Of a stretch of 64,000 nt of DNA, positions 8,521 to 16,585 are shown piece after piece (the first letter of the stretch is position 1; each line of letters starts with the position of its first letter). Location of the stretch: positions 1 through 64,000 of the forward strand of contig NZ_PTIS01000007.1 of assembly GCF_002934235.1 (NCBI RefSeq), given 5' to 3'. The notes under the pieces are model-generated. The model had not been told where the DNA came from, did no database searches, and saw only the letters and a list, made by a program, of their open reading frames with translations. This DNA is from Clostridium algidicarnis DSM 15099. Lineage in GTDB: Bacteria; Bacillota; Clostridia; Clostridiales; Clostridiaceae. Made by a program: the position numbers and the translations under genes.

Positions 8521-9384
8521 ATGAATAATATAGCTGGAGAAGGTTGCGATATTTTAGTGCCTTTTAATGAGAGAAAGCCATTAAAAGACATAGAGAAAAG
8601 TCTTATAAAGACATATAAAAAGCATGTTTGGTCTAAATTTATTAAGGCCATAAAGGAATATAAATTGGTTGAAGAGGGAGATAGAGTTGCAGTTGCTATA
8701 TCAGGAGGTAAGGATAGTCTAATTATGGCTAAGCTATTCCAAGAGTTACATCGACATAGTGACGTAAACTTTGAACTTCGTTTTATTGCTATGGATCCTG
8801 GGTATCATGATAATATTAGAGAACTACTAATAGATAACTGCAATTACTTAGAAATACCTGTAGAAATATTTGATTCAGGTATATTTGATGTAGTTGATAA
8901 GATAGCAAAGGATTACCCTTGTTATATGTGTGCAAAAATGAGAAGAGGTGCCCTTTATGCTAAAGCTAAGGAATTAAACTGTAATAAGCTTGCTTTAGGC
9001 CATCATTTTAATGATGTTATTGAGACGACTTTATTAAATGTTTTATATGCGGGCAATTTTAGAACTATGCTTCCGAAACTAAAGGCAGCAAACTTTGAGG
9101 GGATAGAACTTATAAGACCACTATATTATGTAGAAGAAAAATACATACAAAACTTTATTCAAAATAGTGGCATATGGCCATTAAATTGTGCTTGTATGGT
9201 AGCAGCAAAAAAGATAGGAAATAAAAGGCACGAAATAAAAGATCTTATTGAAAATTTAAAATTAACCAATAGAGATATAGATAAGTCAATATTTAAAGCT
9301 GCACAAAATGTAGAGCTCGACTCTATACTAGGATGGAAAAAAGACGGAGAAAGTCATTCATATTTAGAATTTTATGATATGTAA
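8521..9384 (+). CDS. TtcA-family tRNA thiolation-type ATP pyrophosphatase
   Basis: This 287-residue N-type ATP pyrophosphatase has the PP-loop S61GGKDS66. Cysteine pairs C134-YM-C137 and C223-A-C225 are placed as in TtcA/TtuA enzymes that hold a 4Fe-4S cluster and thiolate a tRNA base. GHHFNDVIETTLLN is the second ATP-site motif. RBS GAGAGGTG precedes ATG. It lies inside the 4810-bp element and is closed by its own terminator. Whether it modifies cytidine 32 or another base cannot be told from sequence alone. Confidence 0.85.
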   Translation: MNNIAGEGCDILVPFNERKPLKDIEKSLIKTYKKHVWSKFIKAIKEYKLVEEGDRVAVAISGGKDSLIMAKLFQELHRHSDVNFELRFIAMDPGYHDNIRELLIDNCNYLEIPVEIFDSGIFDVVDKIAKDYPCYMCAKMRRGALYAKAKELNCNKLALGHHFNDVIETTLLNVLYAGNFRTMLPKLKAANFEGIELIRPLYYVEEKYIQNFIQNSGIWPLNCACMVAAKKIGNKRHEIKDLIENLKLTNRDIDKSIFKAAQNVELDSILGWKKDGESHSYLEFYDM

Positions 9385-9390
9385 ATTTAT

Positions 9391-9426
9391 AAAAAAGGAA
9401 TTCCTAGTATGTAGGAATTCCTTTTT
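9391..9426 (+). terminator. Terminator after the TtcA-like gene
   Basis: A near-perfect stem (AAAAAGGAATTCCTA with its complement, 9392-9406 and 9412-9426) closes in a T5 run. Confidence 0.85.
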
Positions 9427-9605
9427 GAATTTAATACTCTGAGTATAATTAACAAATAAACACAAAGCTACAATGTAATTTCCTGGGAAATTATTAGCTA
9501 AAATATTTCTATGATTTCCAAAGAAAAACCTTTTGAAATATTTTCATAATTTTCCTAGAAACAATCAACTGAAATATTGGTGAAATTTTATTTGAAACAT
9601 TTAAT

Positions 9606-10691
9606 CTATTTAGAAGTTAAATAACCTTCTTCTTTTAATAACTCAGCAGTTAATACAGCTCCACCTGCTGCACCACGAAGGGTATTGTGAGATAAACATA
9701 CAAATTTATAATGGAATAATGGATCTTCTCTAAGTCTACCAAGGGTTATTCCCATACCATTATACATATCTCTATCTAAATTAGTCTGAGGTCTGTCAGC
9801 TTCTTCAAAATAGGTTAAAAGCTGTTTTGGAGCAGTAGGTAAGGAAAGTAACTGTGGCTTTCCTTTAAATTCTTTCCAAGATTTTATGATATCATCCTTA
9901 GTAGGTTTTTCTTCGAAAGATACAGAAACTGTAGCTAAATGTCCATCAGATACAGGCACTCTTACACATTGTGCGCTTATTATAGGAGAGGTAGCTAAAT
10001 TTATTTTGTTATCTTTAACATTTCCCCAAATTTTAAGAGGTTCCTTTTCACTTTTCTCTTCTTCTCCACCTATATAAGGTATAACATTGTCTAATATTTC
10101 TGGCCAATCTGAAAATAATTTCCCACTACCAGAAATTGCTTGATAAGTGCTAACCATTATTTTTGTAGGCTTATATTTTAGTAGTGCGCTAATTGCAGGA
10201 ACATAACTTTGAATTGAACAGTTTGGCTTTGTTACAATAAATCCTTTAGTTGTTCCTAGTCTTTTTTGTTGAGCTTTTATTACCTCAAAATGATTTGAAT
10301 TTATTTCCGGTATTATCATAGGAATATCGTCAAACATTCTATTAGCAGAATTATTTGATATTACTGGTGTGTGTGCTTTAGCATAAGCTTCTTCTAGCTT
10401 AATTATATCCTCTGTATCCATATTTATGGCACAAAAAACAAAATCTACAGATTCACTTATTTCTTTAACTTCATTTATATCTTTAACAATAATTTCTTTT
10501 ACCTTGTTTGGTAGTGGGAGATCTAACTTCCATTTACCATGCACCGCATCCTCATATCTTTTCCCAGCGGATTTTTTGCTAGCAGCAATTTCCTTTATTT
10601 CAAAGTAAGGATGGTTTTGTAATAATGTAATTAATCTTTGTCCTACAAAACCGGTTCCCCCGAGTATACCTACTTTTAATTTACTACTCAT
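9606..10691 (-). CDS. asd: Aspartate-semialdehyde dehydrogenase (archaeal/fungal-type)
   Basis: The enzyme reduces aspartyl-4-phosphate to aspartate semialdehyde, the branch point to diaminopimelate, lysine, threonine and methionine. At 361 residues it has the Rossmann motif GGTGFVG (11-17), the active-site Cys158 in TKPNCSIQSY and the VPVSDGHLATVS region holding the catalytic His. Length and motifs fit the 350-360-residue archaeal/fungal class rather than the 330-residue bacterial class. It stands alone on the minus strand inside the element, with AGGTGTCTT before ATG. I saw no lysine riboswitch upstream. A central biosynthetic gene as cargo of an excisable element is odd. Confidence 0.92.
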   Translation of the reverse strand: MSSKLKVGILGGTGFVGQRLITLLQNHPYFEIKEIAASKKSAGKRYEDAVHGKWKLDLPLPNKVKEIIVKDINEVKEISESVDFVFCAINMDTEDIIKLEEAYAKAHTPVISNNSANRMFDDIPMIIPEINSNHFEVIKAQQKRLGTTKGFIVTKPNCSIQSYVPAISALLKYKPTKIMVSTYQAISGSGKLFSDWPEILDNVIPYIGGEEEKSEKEPLKIWGNVKDNKINLATSPIISAQCVRVPVSDGHLATVSVSFEEKPTKDDIIKSWKEFKGKPQLLSLPTAPKQLLTYFEEADRPQTNLDRDMYNGMGITLGRLREDPLFHYKFVCLSHNTLRGAAGGAVLTAELLKEEGYLTSK

Positions 10692-10886
10692 AAGACACCT
10701 CCATAATATTATATAGCTTTATTATACTTTCATATATTATATATGTACACACAGGCAGCTTAATTTATTATAAAATATTAAGTTCACCATAGATTATAAT
10801 ATTTAAAATCTGCATTAGGGTTTATTTTTTAAGGGTTTTAATATATACTTTTATATATAATTATAGTTTTAAATGGGGGAGATTAT

Positions 10887-11300
10887 GTGAGCAATTTATG
10901 GGGAGATGTAAAAAAGATTGAAGAGGATATAGAAACCTTAGAAAAGTTTAAAATTGATATTTTAATGATGATAGACTTTCCACTTTGGAATAGATTAACC
11001 AATGCCATGGAAGGGGTATGTAAGTGTTATATAAATTTTATTAAAAATGAAAATGAACTTGGAATTTTAGAGGATTTATATGACGAGGAGAAATATAGAC
11101 AGATTAGAAAACTTGAAATATTAAATGATATGGAAGAAATAAAGTCAAATATTAAGGTTTATATTAAAGATAGAAATGAAATTTTAAAGGACTTTTCCGA
11201 GGAAAAGATAAAAGAATTTCAAGATGTATACATAAAAATATCTGAACTGGACCAAAAAAGATTCCAAATAATGCAGCTAATAAATATGAAGTATGAATAA
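10887..11300 (+). CDS. Hypothetical 137-residue helical protein
   Basis: A GTG start is preceded by GGGGGAG (spacing 5 bases). The product is predicted almost wholly helical with many Glu, Lys and Ile (MSNLWGDVKKIEED start). There are no transmembrane segments and only one Cys-containing stretch (GVCKCYINF). I do not recognise the family. It is the last gene of the element, 103 bp before the right inverted repeat, and is followed by a terminator. Confidence 0.6.
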   Translation: MSNLWGDVKKIEEDIETLEKFKIDILMMIDFPLWNRLTNAMEGVCKCYINFIKNENELGILEDLYDEEKYRQIRKLEILNDMEEIKSNIKVYIKDRNEILKDFSEEKIKEFQDVYIKISELDQKRFQIMQLINMKYE

Positions 11301-11350
11301 AGAAAAGAAATAATTTAGTTAAAATAATATGGAATGTCTTAATATATAAA

Positions 11351-11403
11351 AAGCCTATATCTTATTTTACGTAGTAATTTAGGATATAGGCTTATGTTTT
11401 TTT
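11351..11403 (+). terminator. Terminator at the right end of the element
   Basis: An 11-bp perfect stem (11351-11361 with 11383-11393) is followed by a run of T to 11403, directly abutting the right 22-bp repeat. It would insulate the downstream host operon from element transcription. Confidence 0.8.
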
Positions 11404-11425
11404 ATGATGCATTTTTATGTATTAA
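11404..11425 (+). repeat. attR-side 22-bp inverted repeat
   Basis: This is the exact reverse complement of 6624-6645 and ends ATGTATTAA two bases before the TTGT crossover at 11428-11431. Together the two arms would make a symmetric attP when the element circularises. Confidence 0.85.
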
Positions 11426-11431
11426 CCTTGT

Positions 11432-12367
11432 CCTTGCCATCTAGCAGAGTCGGGAGATTGTATTATATGTTCACAACTTTCCGGAAAGCATTTTTGCGAC
11501 TGCATTAATTGGAAAGGAGTATGTATTTATCAAGAATATCATGATAATAAAGATAAGGTAAATGAAGATAGGAAGGAATTTACCTGTAAGATTTTAAATA
11601 AAAAGTATTTAGAAACGAATGTTATATCTCTTACTATATTAGTATCTCATAAACTAGCTCAAGATCTTTATGCTGCTGGCAGCTATGTATTTATGAGAAA
11701 TCCTGAAGCTATTAGCTATTACGATACGCCTATTTCAATTATGGATGTAAATTTAGAAGAAAATACAATAAAAGTAATTATAGAAATAAAAGGTATTAAA
11801 ACTAAAAGCATAGAAAAATTATCAGAAGATGAAAAAATTATAATAAGAGGACCTTACTGGAATGGAGTATTTGGACTTAAAAATATAGCAAAAACCACAG
11901 AAGGTCATTCATTAGTGGTATGTAGTGGTATAGGAATGGCACCCATGATACCTGTAATAAAAAAACTATATTCAAATGGAAATAAGGTAACAGTAATATT
12001 AGATAAAGCTGGATACAAAAATATTTTTATAGAAGAAGATTTAAAAAAGTATGATGTAGAATTAATTGAATGTGACTTATTAGTATCAGGGGAGCTTACT
12101 AAAGAGGCTAAAGGTATTATAGAAGAATTTATAGAAAGTAAATCTATAAATTTAATACATTGTTCTGGGGCAAATATTTTAATATTTAAATTAATAGAGC
12201 TTAATAATAAAAGAATTAAATTATCTTGCTGTAATAATGCTAAGTTGTGTTGTGGCGAAGGGGTTTGTGGAAGTTGCACTGAAAGATATGAGGGCCATAA
12301 GAAAAAGAGATTATGTAAGGTTCAAGCAGAACCAAATAGTATATTTGAGGGGAGAAGACTTATATGA
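11432..12367 (+). CDS. 3' part of split gene: DHODB-like FAD/2Fe-2S electron-transfer protein
   Basis: This frame is open from 11426 but has no usable start near its 5' end; the first in-frame ATG is at 11693. Joined to 6574-6621 it encodes 327 residues. A Cys-rich head (CPCH, CIICSQ, CDCINW, GVCIYQ) precedes a ferredoxin-reductase-like FAD domain. Then comes an NAD-binding segment (VVCSGIGMAPMIP) and a C-terminal 2Fe-2S motif (CCGEGVCGSC with a downstream RLCK). This resembles sulfide/dihydroorotate-dehydrogenase electron-transfer subunits. The stop overlaps the next ATG (ATGA), so the two form a coupled operon. No decay is visible in the 312 codons, which argues for recent insertion or retained function. 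Confidence 0.85.
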   Translation, partial: PCHLAESGDCIICSQLSGKHFCDCINWKGVCIYQEYHDNKDKVNEDRKEFTCKILNKKYLETNVISLTILVSHKLAQDLYAAGSYVFMRNPEAISYYDTPISIMDVNLEENTIKVIIEIKGIKTKSIEKLSEDEKIIIRGPYWNGVFGLKNIAKTTEGHSLVVCSGIGMAPMIPVIKKLYSNGNKVTVILDKAGYKNIFIEEDLKKYDVELIECDLLVSGELTKEAKGIIEEFIESKSINLIHCSGANILIFKLIELNNKRIKLSCCNNAKLCCGEGVCGSCTERYEGHKKKRLCKVQAEPNSIFEGRRLI

Positions 12368-13641
12368 AAGTTGTAGTTATTGGAGCAGGTTGGTCAGGTA
12401 TTGCAGCAGCTATAGCTGCTAAAAAGGCAGGAGCAGAAGTTACACTATTAGAAAAAACAGACCTTACCTTAGGCCTTGGAAATGTAGGGGGCATAATGAG
12501 AAACAATGGTAGATTTACTGCCACAGAAGAATTAATAGCAATGGGAGCTGGAGAGCTTATAGAAATAACAGATGGAATATCAAGACATAAAAACATAGAG
12601 TTTCCGGGTCATAAAGATGCCTGGCTATATGATGTGAACAAAATAGAACCCCTAGTTAGGAAACACATTGAGGACTTAGGCATAGATTTAAAGCTTATAG
12701 CTAGAGTTTCAGACATTGAAAGAGAAGGAAAAAGGATAATGGGTATCTACTTAAGTGATGGTACTTATATTAAAGGAGATGTTTTTGTAGAAACTACAGG
12801 ATCTACAGGCCCCATGGGTAATTGCTTAAGATATGGGAATGGATGCTCGATGTGCATATTAAGATGTCCAGCCTTTGGGCCAAGGATAAGTATAAGTGCT
12901 AGAGCTGGTATAGATGATTTACAAGGAGAGAGAGAAGATGATGTATTTGGAGCTTTTAGTGGCTCTTGTAAGTTAGCTAAAGAAAGTTTATCAGAAGAAA
13001 TAAGAGAAAAGCTAGATAAAGATGGGGTAGCAGTTTTAAAAGTTCCAGCAGAAGATGTGCATTTAGATAAATTAAAATCTAAAGTATGTCAACAATATGC
13101 ATTAAAAGAATTTGCAGAAAATATAGTTCTACTAGATACTGGTGAGGCAAAACTTATGACTACCTTTTATCCATTAGATAAGCTACGAAAAATAAAGGGC
13201 ATGGAAAGTGCTAAATATATAGACCCTTATGCTGGAGGAAAAGGGAATTCCATAAGATATTTATCAGTGGCACCAAGAACGGACGATATGAGAGTAAAGG
13301 GCATTGATAATTTATTTGTAGGTGGAGAAAAGTCAGGACTTTTTGTAGGGCATACAGAAGCTATATGTACAGGTACATTAGCAGGATATAATGCTGTTAA
13401 GTATGGACTTGGAATGCCTATGCTAATCTTACCTAGAAGTACGGCTATAGGGGATATAATAGCCTATGCAAATTATAAGATGACAACTAAAGAAGGTAGA
13501 AGGAACAGATATACCTTTGCAGGAGCAGAATACTTTAATAGGATGAAAGAAAACAATTTATATACTACAGATATAGAAAGCATACAAAATAGAATAAAGA
13601 AATTAAATTTAGATGGGATATTTAGCTATAAGCTAATTTAA
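12364..13641 (+). CDS. FAD-dependent oxidoreductase, partner of the split gene
   Basis: The protein has 425 residues, with the dinucleotide motif G7AGWSG12 and a Glu ending the second strand (LLEK). A GGEKSGLFVGHTEAICTG segment near the C-terminus closes the FAD site. A CSMCILRCPAFGPR cluster of cysteines at about residues 162-172 could bind a metal centre or act in redox chemistry. It overlaps the upstream gene by 4 bases. The 2Fe-2S protein is therefore its likely electron donor or acceptor. The substrate is unknown. With the element inserted upstream, expression should drop through loss of coupling unless the element supplies a promoter. Confidence 0.82.
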   Translation: MKVVVIGAGWSGIAAAIAAKKAGAEVTLLEKTDLTLGLGNVGGIMRNNGRFTATEELIAMGAGELIEITDGISRHKNIEFPGHKDAWLYDVNKIEPLVRKHIEDLGIDLKLIARVSDIEREGKRIMGIYLSDGTYIKGDVFVETTGSTGPMGNCLRYGNGCSMCILRCPAFGPRISISARAGIDDLQGEREDDVFGAFSGSCKLAKESLSEEIREKLDKDGVAVLKVPAEDVHLDKLKSKVCQQYALKEFAENIVLLDTGEAKLMTTFYPLDKLRKIKGMESAKYIDPYAGGKGNSIRYLSVAPRTDDMRVKGIDNLFVGGEKSGLFVGHTEAICTGTLAGYNAVKYGLGMPMLILPRSTAIGDIIAYANYKMTTKEGRRNRYTFAGAEYFNRMKENNLYTTDIESIQNRIKKLNLDGIFSYKLI

Positions 13642-13657
13642 CTTAGTTTAATAATAT

Positions 13658-13690
13658 AAAAAGGTGGAGATTTAAGTCTTCGCCTTTTTA
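13658..13690 (+). terminator. Terminator of the oxidoreductase operon
   Basis: A stem AAAAAGGTGGAGA (13658-13670) pairs with TCTTCGCCTTTTT (13677-13689), with one mismatch and a T5 tail. Confidence 0.8.
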
Positions 13691-13841
13691 TTTATACTTA
13701 AGATGAAGAAGATATGATTTATACATGGACTATGATGGTAAATTATCTCCATAGCTGTTATTTTAGCTGATTTAGTATCCAGCGTTTTATTCTATTATAA
13801 CTACTTGAAAAGGTGAGAAAGTGAAGTGGTTTCTGGTAAAT

Positions 13842-13867
13842 AAAAAAGACACTTATTTAAGTGTCTT
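13842..13867 (-). terminator. Terminator of the coiled-coil gene (minus strand)
   Basis: Palindromic GACACTT...AAGTGTC (13849-13866) overlaps the stop codon region. It is followed, on the minus strand, by a T6 run. Confidence 0.7.
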
Positions 13868-14240
13868 ACAAAGAATGTTTAGCTCTAATTCTTTTAAGAA
13901 TTTTAATATCCATTTCATGAGATCCAGTAGTGTCTTTAATAACATCAATAGCATCTATAACATCATTTACAGATTTTGAAGTATTAGTGATAGCAAGTTC
14001 AATAACATCTAGTCTTTCACCTAGAGTTTTACCATCTTTATCTTTAGCTCTGTCAAGTTGTTCTGAAAAAGATGATTGAACTTCTGCAAGAGTTTCAATA
14101 TCAGTTTGGATTTTTTCAAGTATTAAGGAGTTATTATTTACTTGAGATTTTATTTCAGAAGTAGTTTTTTCTAAGCCTATAAAACGCTCATTAAAGTCTG
14201 CGTACATTTTTTCAAGTAAATCATAAATTTTATTTTCCAT
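13866..14240 (-). CDS. Hypothetical coiled-coil protein
   Basis: This 124-residue protein is predicted to be one long coiled coil with heptad spacing of Ile, Leu and Val (from YDLLEKMYADF to DIKILKRIRA). It has no membrane segment. ATG 14240 is chosen because AAAGGAG lies 10 bases upstream. An upstream TTG at 14249 has no ribosome-binding site. Proteins of this type occur in many clostridia with no assigned function. It is isolated at the edge of the decayed islet and has its own terminator. Confidence 0.65.
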   Translation of the reverse strand: MENKIYDLLEKMYADFNERFIGLEKTTSEIKSQVNNNSLILEKIQTDIETLAEVQSSFSEQLDRAKDKDGKTLGERLDVIELAITNTSKSVNDVIDAIDVIKDTTGSHEMDIKILKRIRAKHSL

Positions 14241-14301
14241 TAGTAACAACTCCTTTTATAGTAGTAATAAAATTATATCACAGAAGGCTAATGAAATCTA
14301 C

Positions 14302-14348
14302 TTTATGAACTTAGAAGTTTGAGTCAAGTAAAAGTGGTCAACTATTTT
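14302..14348 (-). repeat. Dispersed repeat block B, copy 2
   Basis: Positions 14317-14348 match 256-287 inverted, with one mismatch. The adjoining 14302-14321 matches 16586-16605 exactly in direct orientation. It thus links the window start with both edges of the islet. Confidence 0.75.
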
Positions 14349-14500
14349 ATCCGATGGCTACCATCCGTAACACCCCTATCCTTTTCAAGGTGGGGGATGA
14401 CGGCTGCTACGCCCCTTTATAAGTTATTCTAGCCTTTGATGGAGAGATGTATTGCTTATAAGCAAACTCCACCTGAGTCTAAGAATCATTTGATTAATAT

Positions 14501-14540
14501 CGGAAGCGGATAAAGGTATTTCATGAATTACAGTATCTAT
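14501..14540 (-). repeat. Dispersed repeat block A, copy 2
   Basis: A 40-bp inverted match to 7-46 with a single mismatch. The similarity stops where the two translated frames diverge, after SAS. Confidence 0.75.
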
Positions 14541-14912
14541 TATATCTCTACGATATAAATATCTTTTTTGCCAACTACAATTAAAGTATACTTCCTAGTT
14601 ATATTAAATCCACTAAGTATTATAAGACTTACTACTGTCATAAATCGTGGTTTCAGCTGCAGATATTAAATATATAATTTATAATATACATTAGAATCCT
14701 AAAACCACGTAGATCTTCTTGATACTAACAATTAAAAAACAAAAGCGAAACAATTTAAAAAGAATAGTGGAAATCAAGATATAAAATTTGCACCACTAGA
14801 GTTATTAACTTATTTTAAAATTACTTTTGATAGTATTGATAAATACATCATAAAAAAATCAAATGTTTTTTGTTAATAATAACTATAATTAAAAATAGGG
14901 AGGAAAATAGTA

Positions 14913-15467
14913 ATGATATTTTGTAAAACAGGAGAATTAATTATTCGTAGTTTGGAACACACAGACAAGAAGTTTCTAGTAAAATGGCTTTCAGATAGCA
15001 AGGTTCTTGAATATTATGAAGGAAGAGACAATATATATGATGAAAATATGGTGGAAAAGAAATTCTATACTAGTAGTAAGAAAACAAGATGTATAATTGA
15101 GTACTTAGATGAGCCTATTGGTTATATCCAATTTTATCGTATTGGTGAAGAGCAATATGAAGAATATGGTTACACCGATATTCATAGCATTATTTATGGA
15201 ACAGATCAATTTATTGGAGAAATTAAATATTGGGAACAAGGCATTGGAACAATGTTAATGAAAGAAATTATAAGGTTTTTAGTAACAGAAATGGATGTGC
15301 AGAAGATAGTATTAGACCCGCAATCTAGAAATAAGAGAGCAATTGCCTGTTATGAAAAGAGTGGGTTTAAAAAGATAAAAATACTTGCTAATCATGAATT
15401 GCATGAAGGAGATTTACAAGATTGTTGGCTAATGCAATATAATAACCTTATTCAAGAGGTGAAGTAG
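14913..15467 (+). CDS. GNAT acetyltransferase resembling AAC(6')-Ie
   Basis: This is a 184-residue acetyl-CoA-dependent N-acetyltransferase. From memory it follows the acetyltransferase half of the bifunctional AAC(6')-Ie/APH(2'') enzyme along most of its length. Shared landmarks are KWLSD near residue 24, VLEYYEGRD, IIEYLDEPIGY, YGTDQFIGE, YWEQGIGT (the acetyl-CoA loop), VLDPQSRNKRAI, CYEKSGF and HELHEGDLQDC. Aminoglycoside acetylation is therefore plausible but unproven. GGAGG precedes ATG. The stop codon lies exactly where a helicase fragment begins, so the gene sits on a rearrangement junction. Confidence 0.82.
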   Translation: MIFCKTGELIIRSLEHTDKKFLVKWLSDSKVLEYYEGRDNIYDENMVEKKFYTSSKKTRCIIEYLDEPIGYIQFYRIGEEQYEEYGYTDIHSIIYGTDQFIGEIKYWEQGIGTMLMKEIIRFLVTEMDVQKIVLDPQSRNKRAIACYEKSGFKKIKILANHELHEGDLQDCWLMQYNNLIQEVK

Positions 15468-16491
15468 AAAGATTGGCTGTAGGTCTTAGTAGACTAGGAA
15501 AGAAGAGAGGTTCTGATACTAGGTATTTTGCTCATCATTCTTCTGTGAGTAAGGATATGCGATTAACAGCAGAGAAATTTGCAAAAAGTAGCAAAGGAGA
15601 ATTATTCACTATATGTTGCACATCTACTTTGGAATTAGGAATAGATATAGGCTCAGTCGATAGTATAGTCCAATATAATGCTCCACATTCTGTAGCAAGT
15701 TTGGGGCAGAGACTAGGAAGAAGTGGTAGAACTACAAGAGAAAATATATTGCATTTTATAGCTACAGATGAATGGTCTTTATTGCAAGGATTAGCGGCAA
15801 TATCTCTTTATGAAGATGGTGTGATAGATAGATTTGATCCTATAATAAAGCCTTATGATGTTTTTGCTCATCAAATAATATCTATTCTTTTAGAAAATAC
15901 AGGGATGCCCTTTGAAGATGTAAAAGATATAGAATTAGTGAGTAAAAAGATATATGTAACGAGAGCTGTAGATGGTAATCCACCTATGTTTTCAGGGGGT
16001 AGTGGGAACATAACCAATGAAATAAGATCTAGAATGAAAACTATATTAGAAGATCGAAGTTATTGGATCGATTATAGCGATAATATAAAAAAAGTTTTAT
16101 TAAAACTTTCTAAAGAAAATTTAAGATATGAAAAATTTCAATGGACAGAAGAGAATGATAAAATTGGACTTAGGACATTTCAAAGTACAAAGATAAATAG
16201 GACTTTGCAACTTTTACTTAATATGCCAGGCAAGGTGGAAATTACAAACTAGATGATAGGACGACTTTTATAAGTGGGTGTAATATAAAGGAAGATATAA
16301 ATAGAGTAATAGAAAGAAGTTTTAATGAAGAAGTAATATTTAGATATTTAAAAGATAGTCCAGAAATAGTAGAGCTATATTTATCCGATAATAAATATAG
16401 AAACTTATTACCAGATGATTTAAAAATCAAATATATTATTAAGAACAAATTAGGTTTAGAAGGAACAAAAGCATATTTAGGAATTTTATAA
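15446..16491 (+). pseudogene. Truncated, frameshifted Lhr/DEAD-like helicase
   Basis: The fragment starts in mid-protein (EVERLAVGLSR). It keeps the second RecA domain with TSTLELGIDIG and QRLGRSGR (motifs V and VI) but lacks motifs I and II. The main frame stops at 16250-16252. One extra A in ACAAACT would continue it as ITKLDDRTTFIS in the next frame to the TAA at 16489-16491, so a one-base deletion is likely. The 5' end abuts or overlaps the acetyltransferase stop. It cannot be an active helicase. Confidence 0.85.
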
Positions 16492-16496
16492 GAGGA

Positions 16497-16562
16497 ATGA
16501 TATATGCAAGGGATTTAAGAGATGAAATTAAAATCTTAATTGTTGATGATGACGTTGATTAA
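16497..16562 (+). pseudogene. Possible response-regulator N-terminal stub
   Basis: ATG 16497, preceded by AAGAGG, reads 21 codons ending EIKILIVDDDVD, then TAA. ILIVDDD is the usual first strand and acidic triad of receiver domains. The similarity ends 24 bases before the repeat fragment at 16586, so it may be a gene cut by the same rearrangement. So short a match could be chance. Confidence 0.3.
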
Positions 16563-16585
16563 TTGAGAAGGATAATTAAATTTAA

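Larger units (their letters stand above)
6622..11431. mobile_element. 4810-bp serine-recombinase intervening element
   Basis: The element is defined by three facts in the sequence. Perfect 22-bp inverted repeats lie at its two ends (6624-6645 and 11404-11425). The flanks share TTGT at 6618-6621 and 11428-11431. Removing 4810 bp rejoins two parts of one reading frame. Closing the element into a circle would create a 52-bp perfectly symmetric site with an 8-base core CCTTGTGC, which is the form expected of a large-serine-integrase attP. Cargo: recombinase (minus), 55-codon ORF, TtcA-like ATPase, aspartate-semialdehyde dehydrogenase (minus) and a 137-residue unknown. No phage structural, replication or conjugation genes are present. 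The layout resembles the skin elements of sigK. Excision itself is inferred. Confidence 0.85.
14241..14912. other. Gene-free stretch with repeat fragments
   Basis: This 670-bp stretch holds repeat block B (14317-14348), a GC-richer hairpin-rich segment (14360-14400, with CCGT and ACGG arms) and block A (14501-14540). On the minus strand it encodes a relic reading IDTVIHEIPLSAS. A long-range inverted pair (CGTGGTTT near 14647 with AAACCACG near 14701) lies further on. I see no intact gene. The better base composition of 14350-14510 than its surroundings suggests imported DNA. Confidence 0.5.

Noticed and set aside
10692-10886. Lysine riboswitch upstream of asd
   Set aside because: The 195-bp gap is A/T-rich and lacks the long multi-stem architecture and conserved GA-rich core.
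6624-11425. The 4.8-kb element as a classical IS with terminal inverted repeats and a 4-bp target duplication
   Set aside because: No DDE transposase is present. The only recombinase is a large serine enzyme, and the repeats form a symmetric attP-like site when joined. Formally a TTGT duplication remains possible.
14643-14712. Inverted CGTGGTTT/AAACCACG pair as a terminator or riboswitch
   Set aside because: The arms are short and about 50 bases apart, no T tract follows and no known aptamer core is visible.
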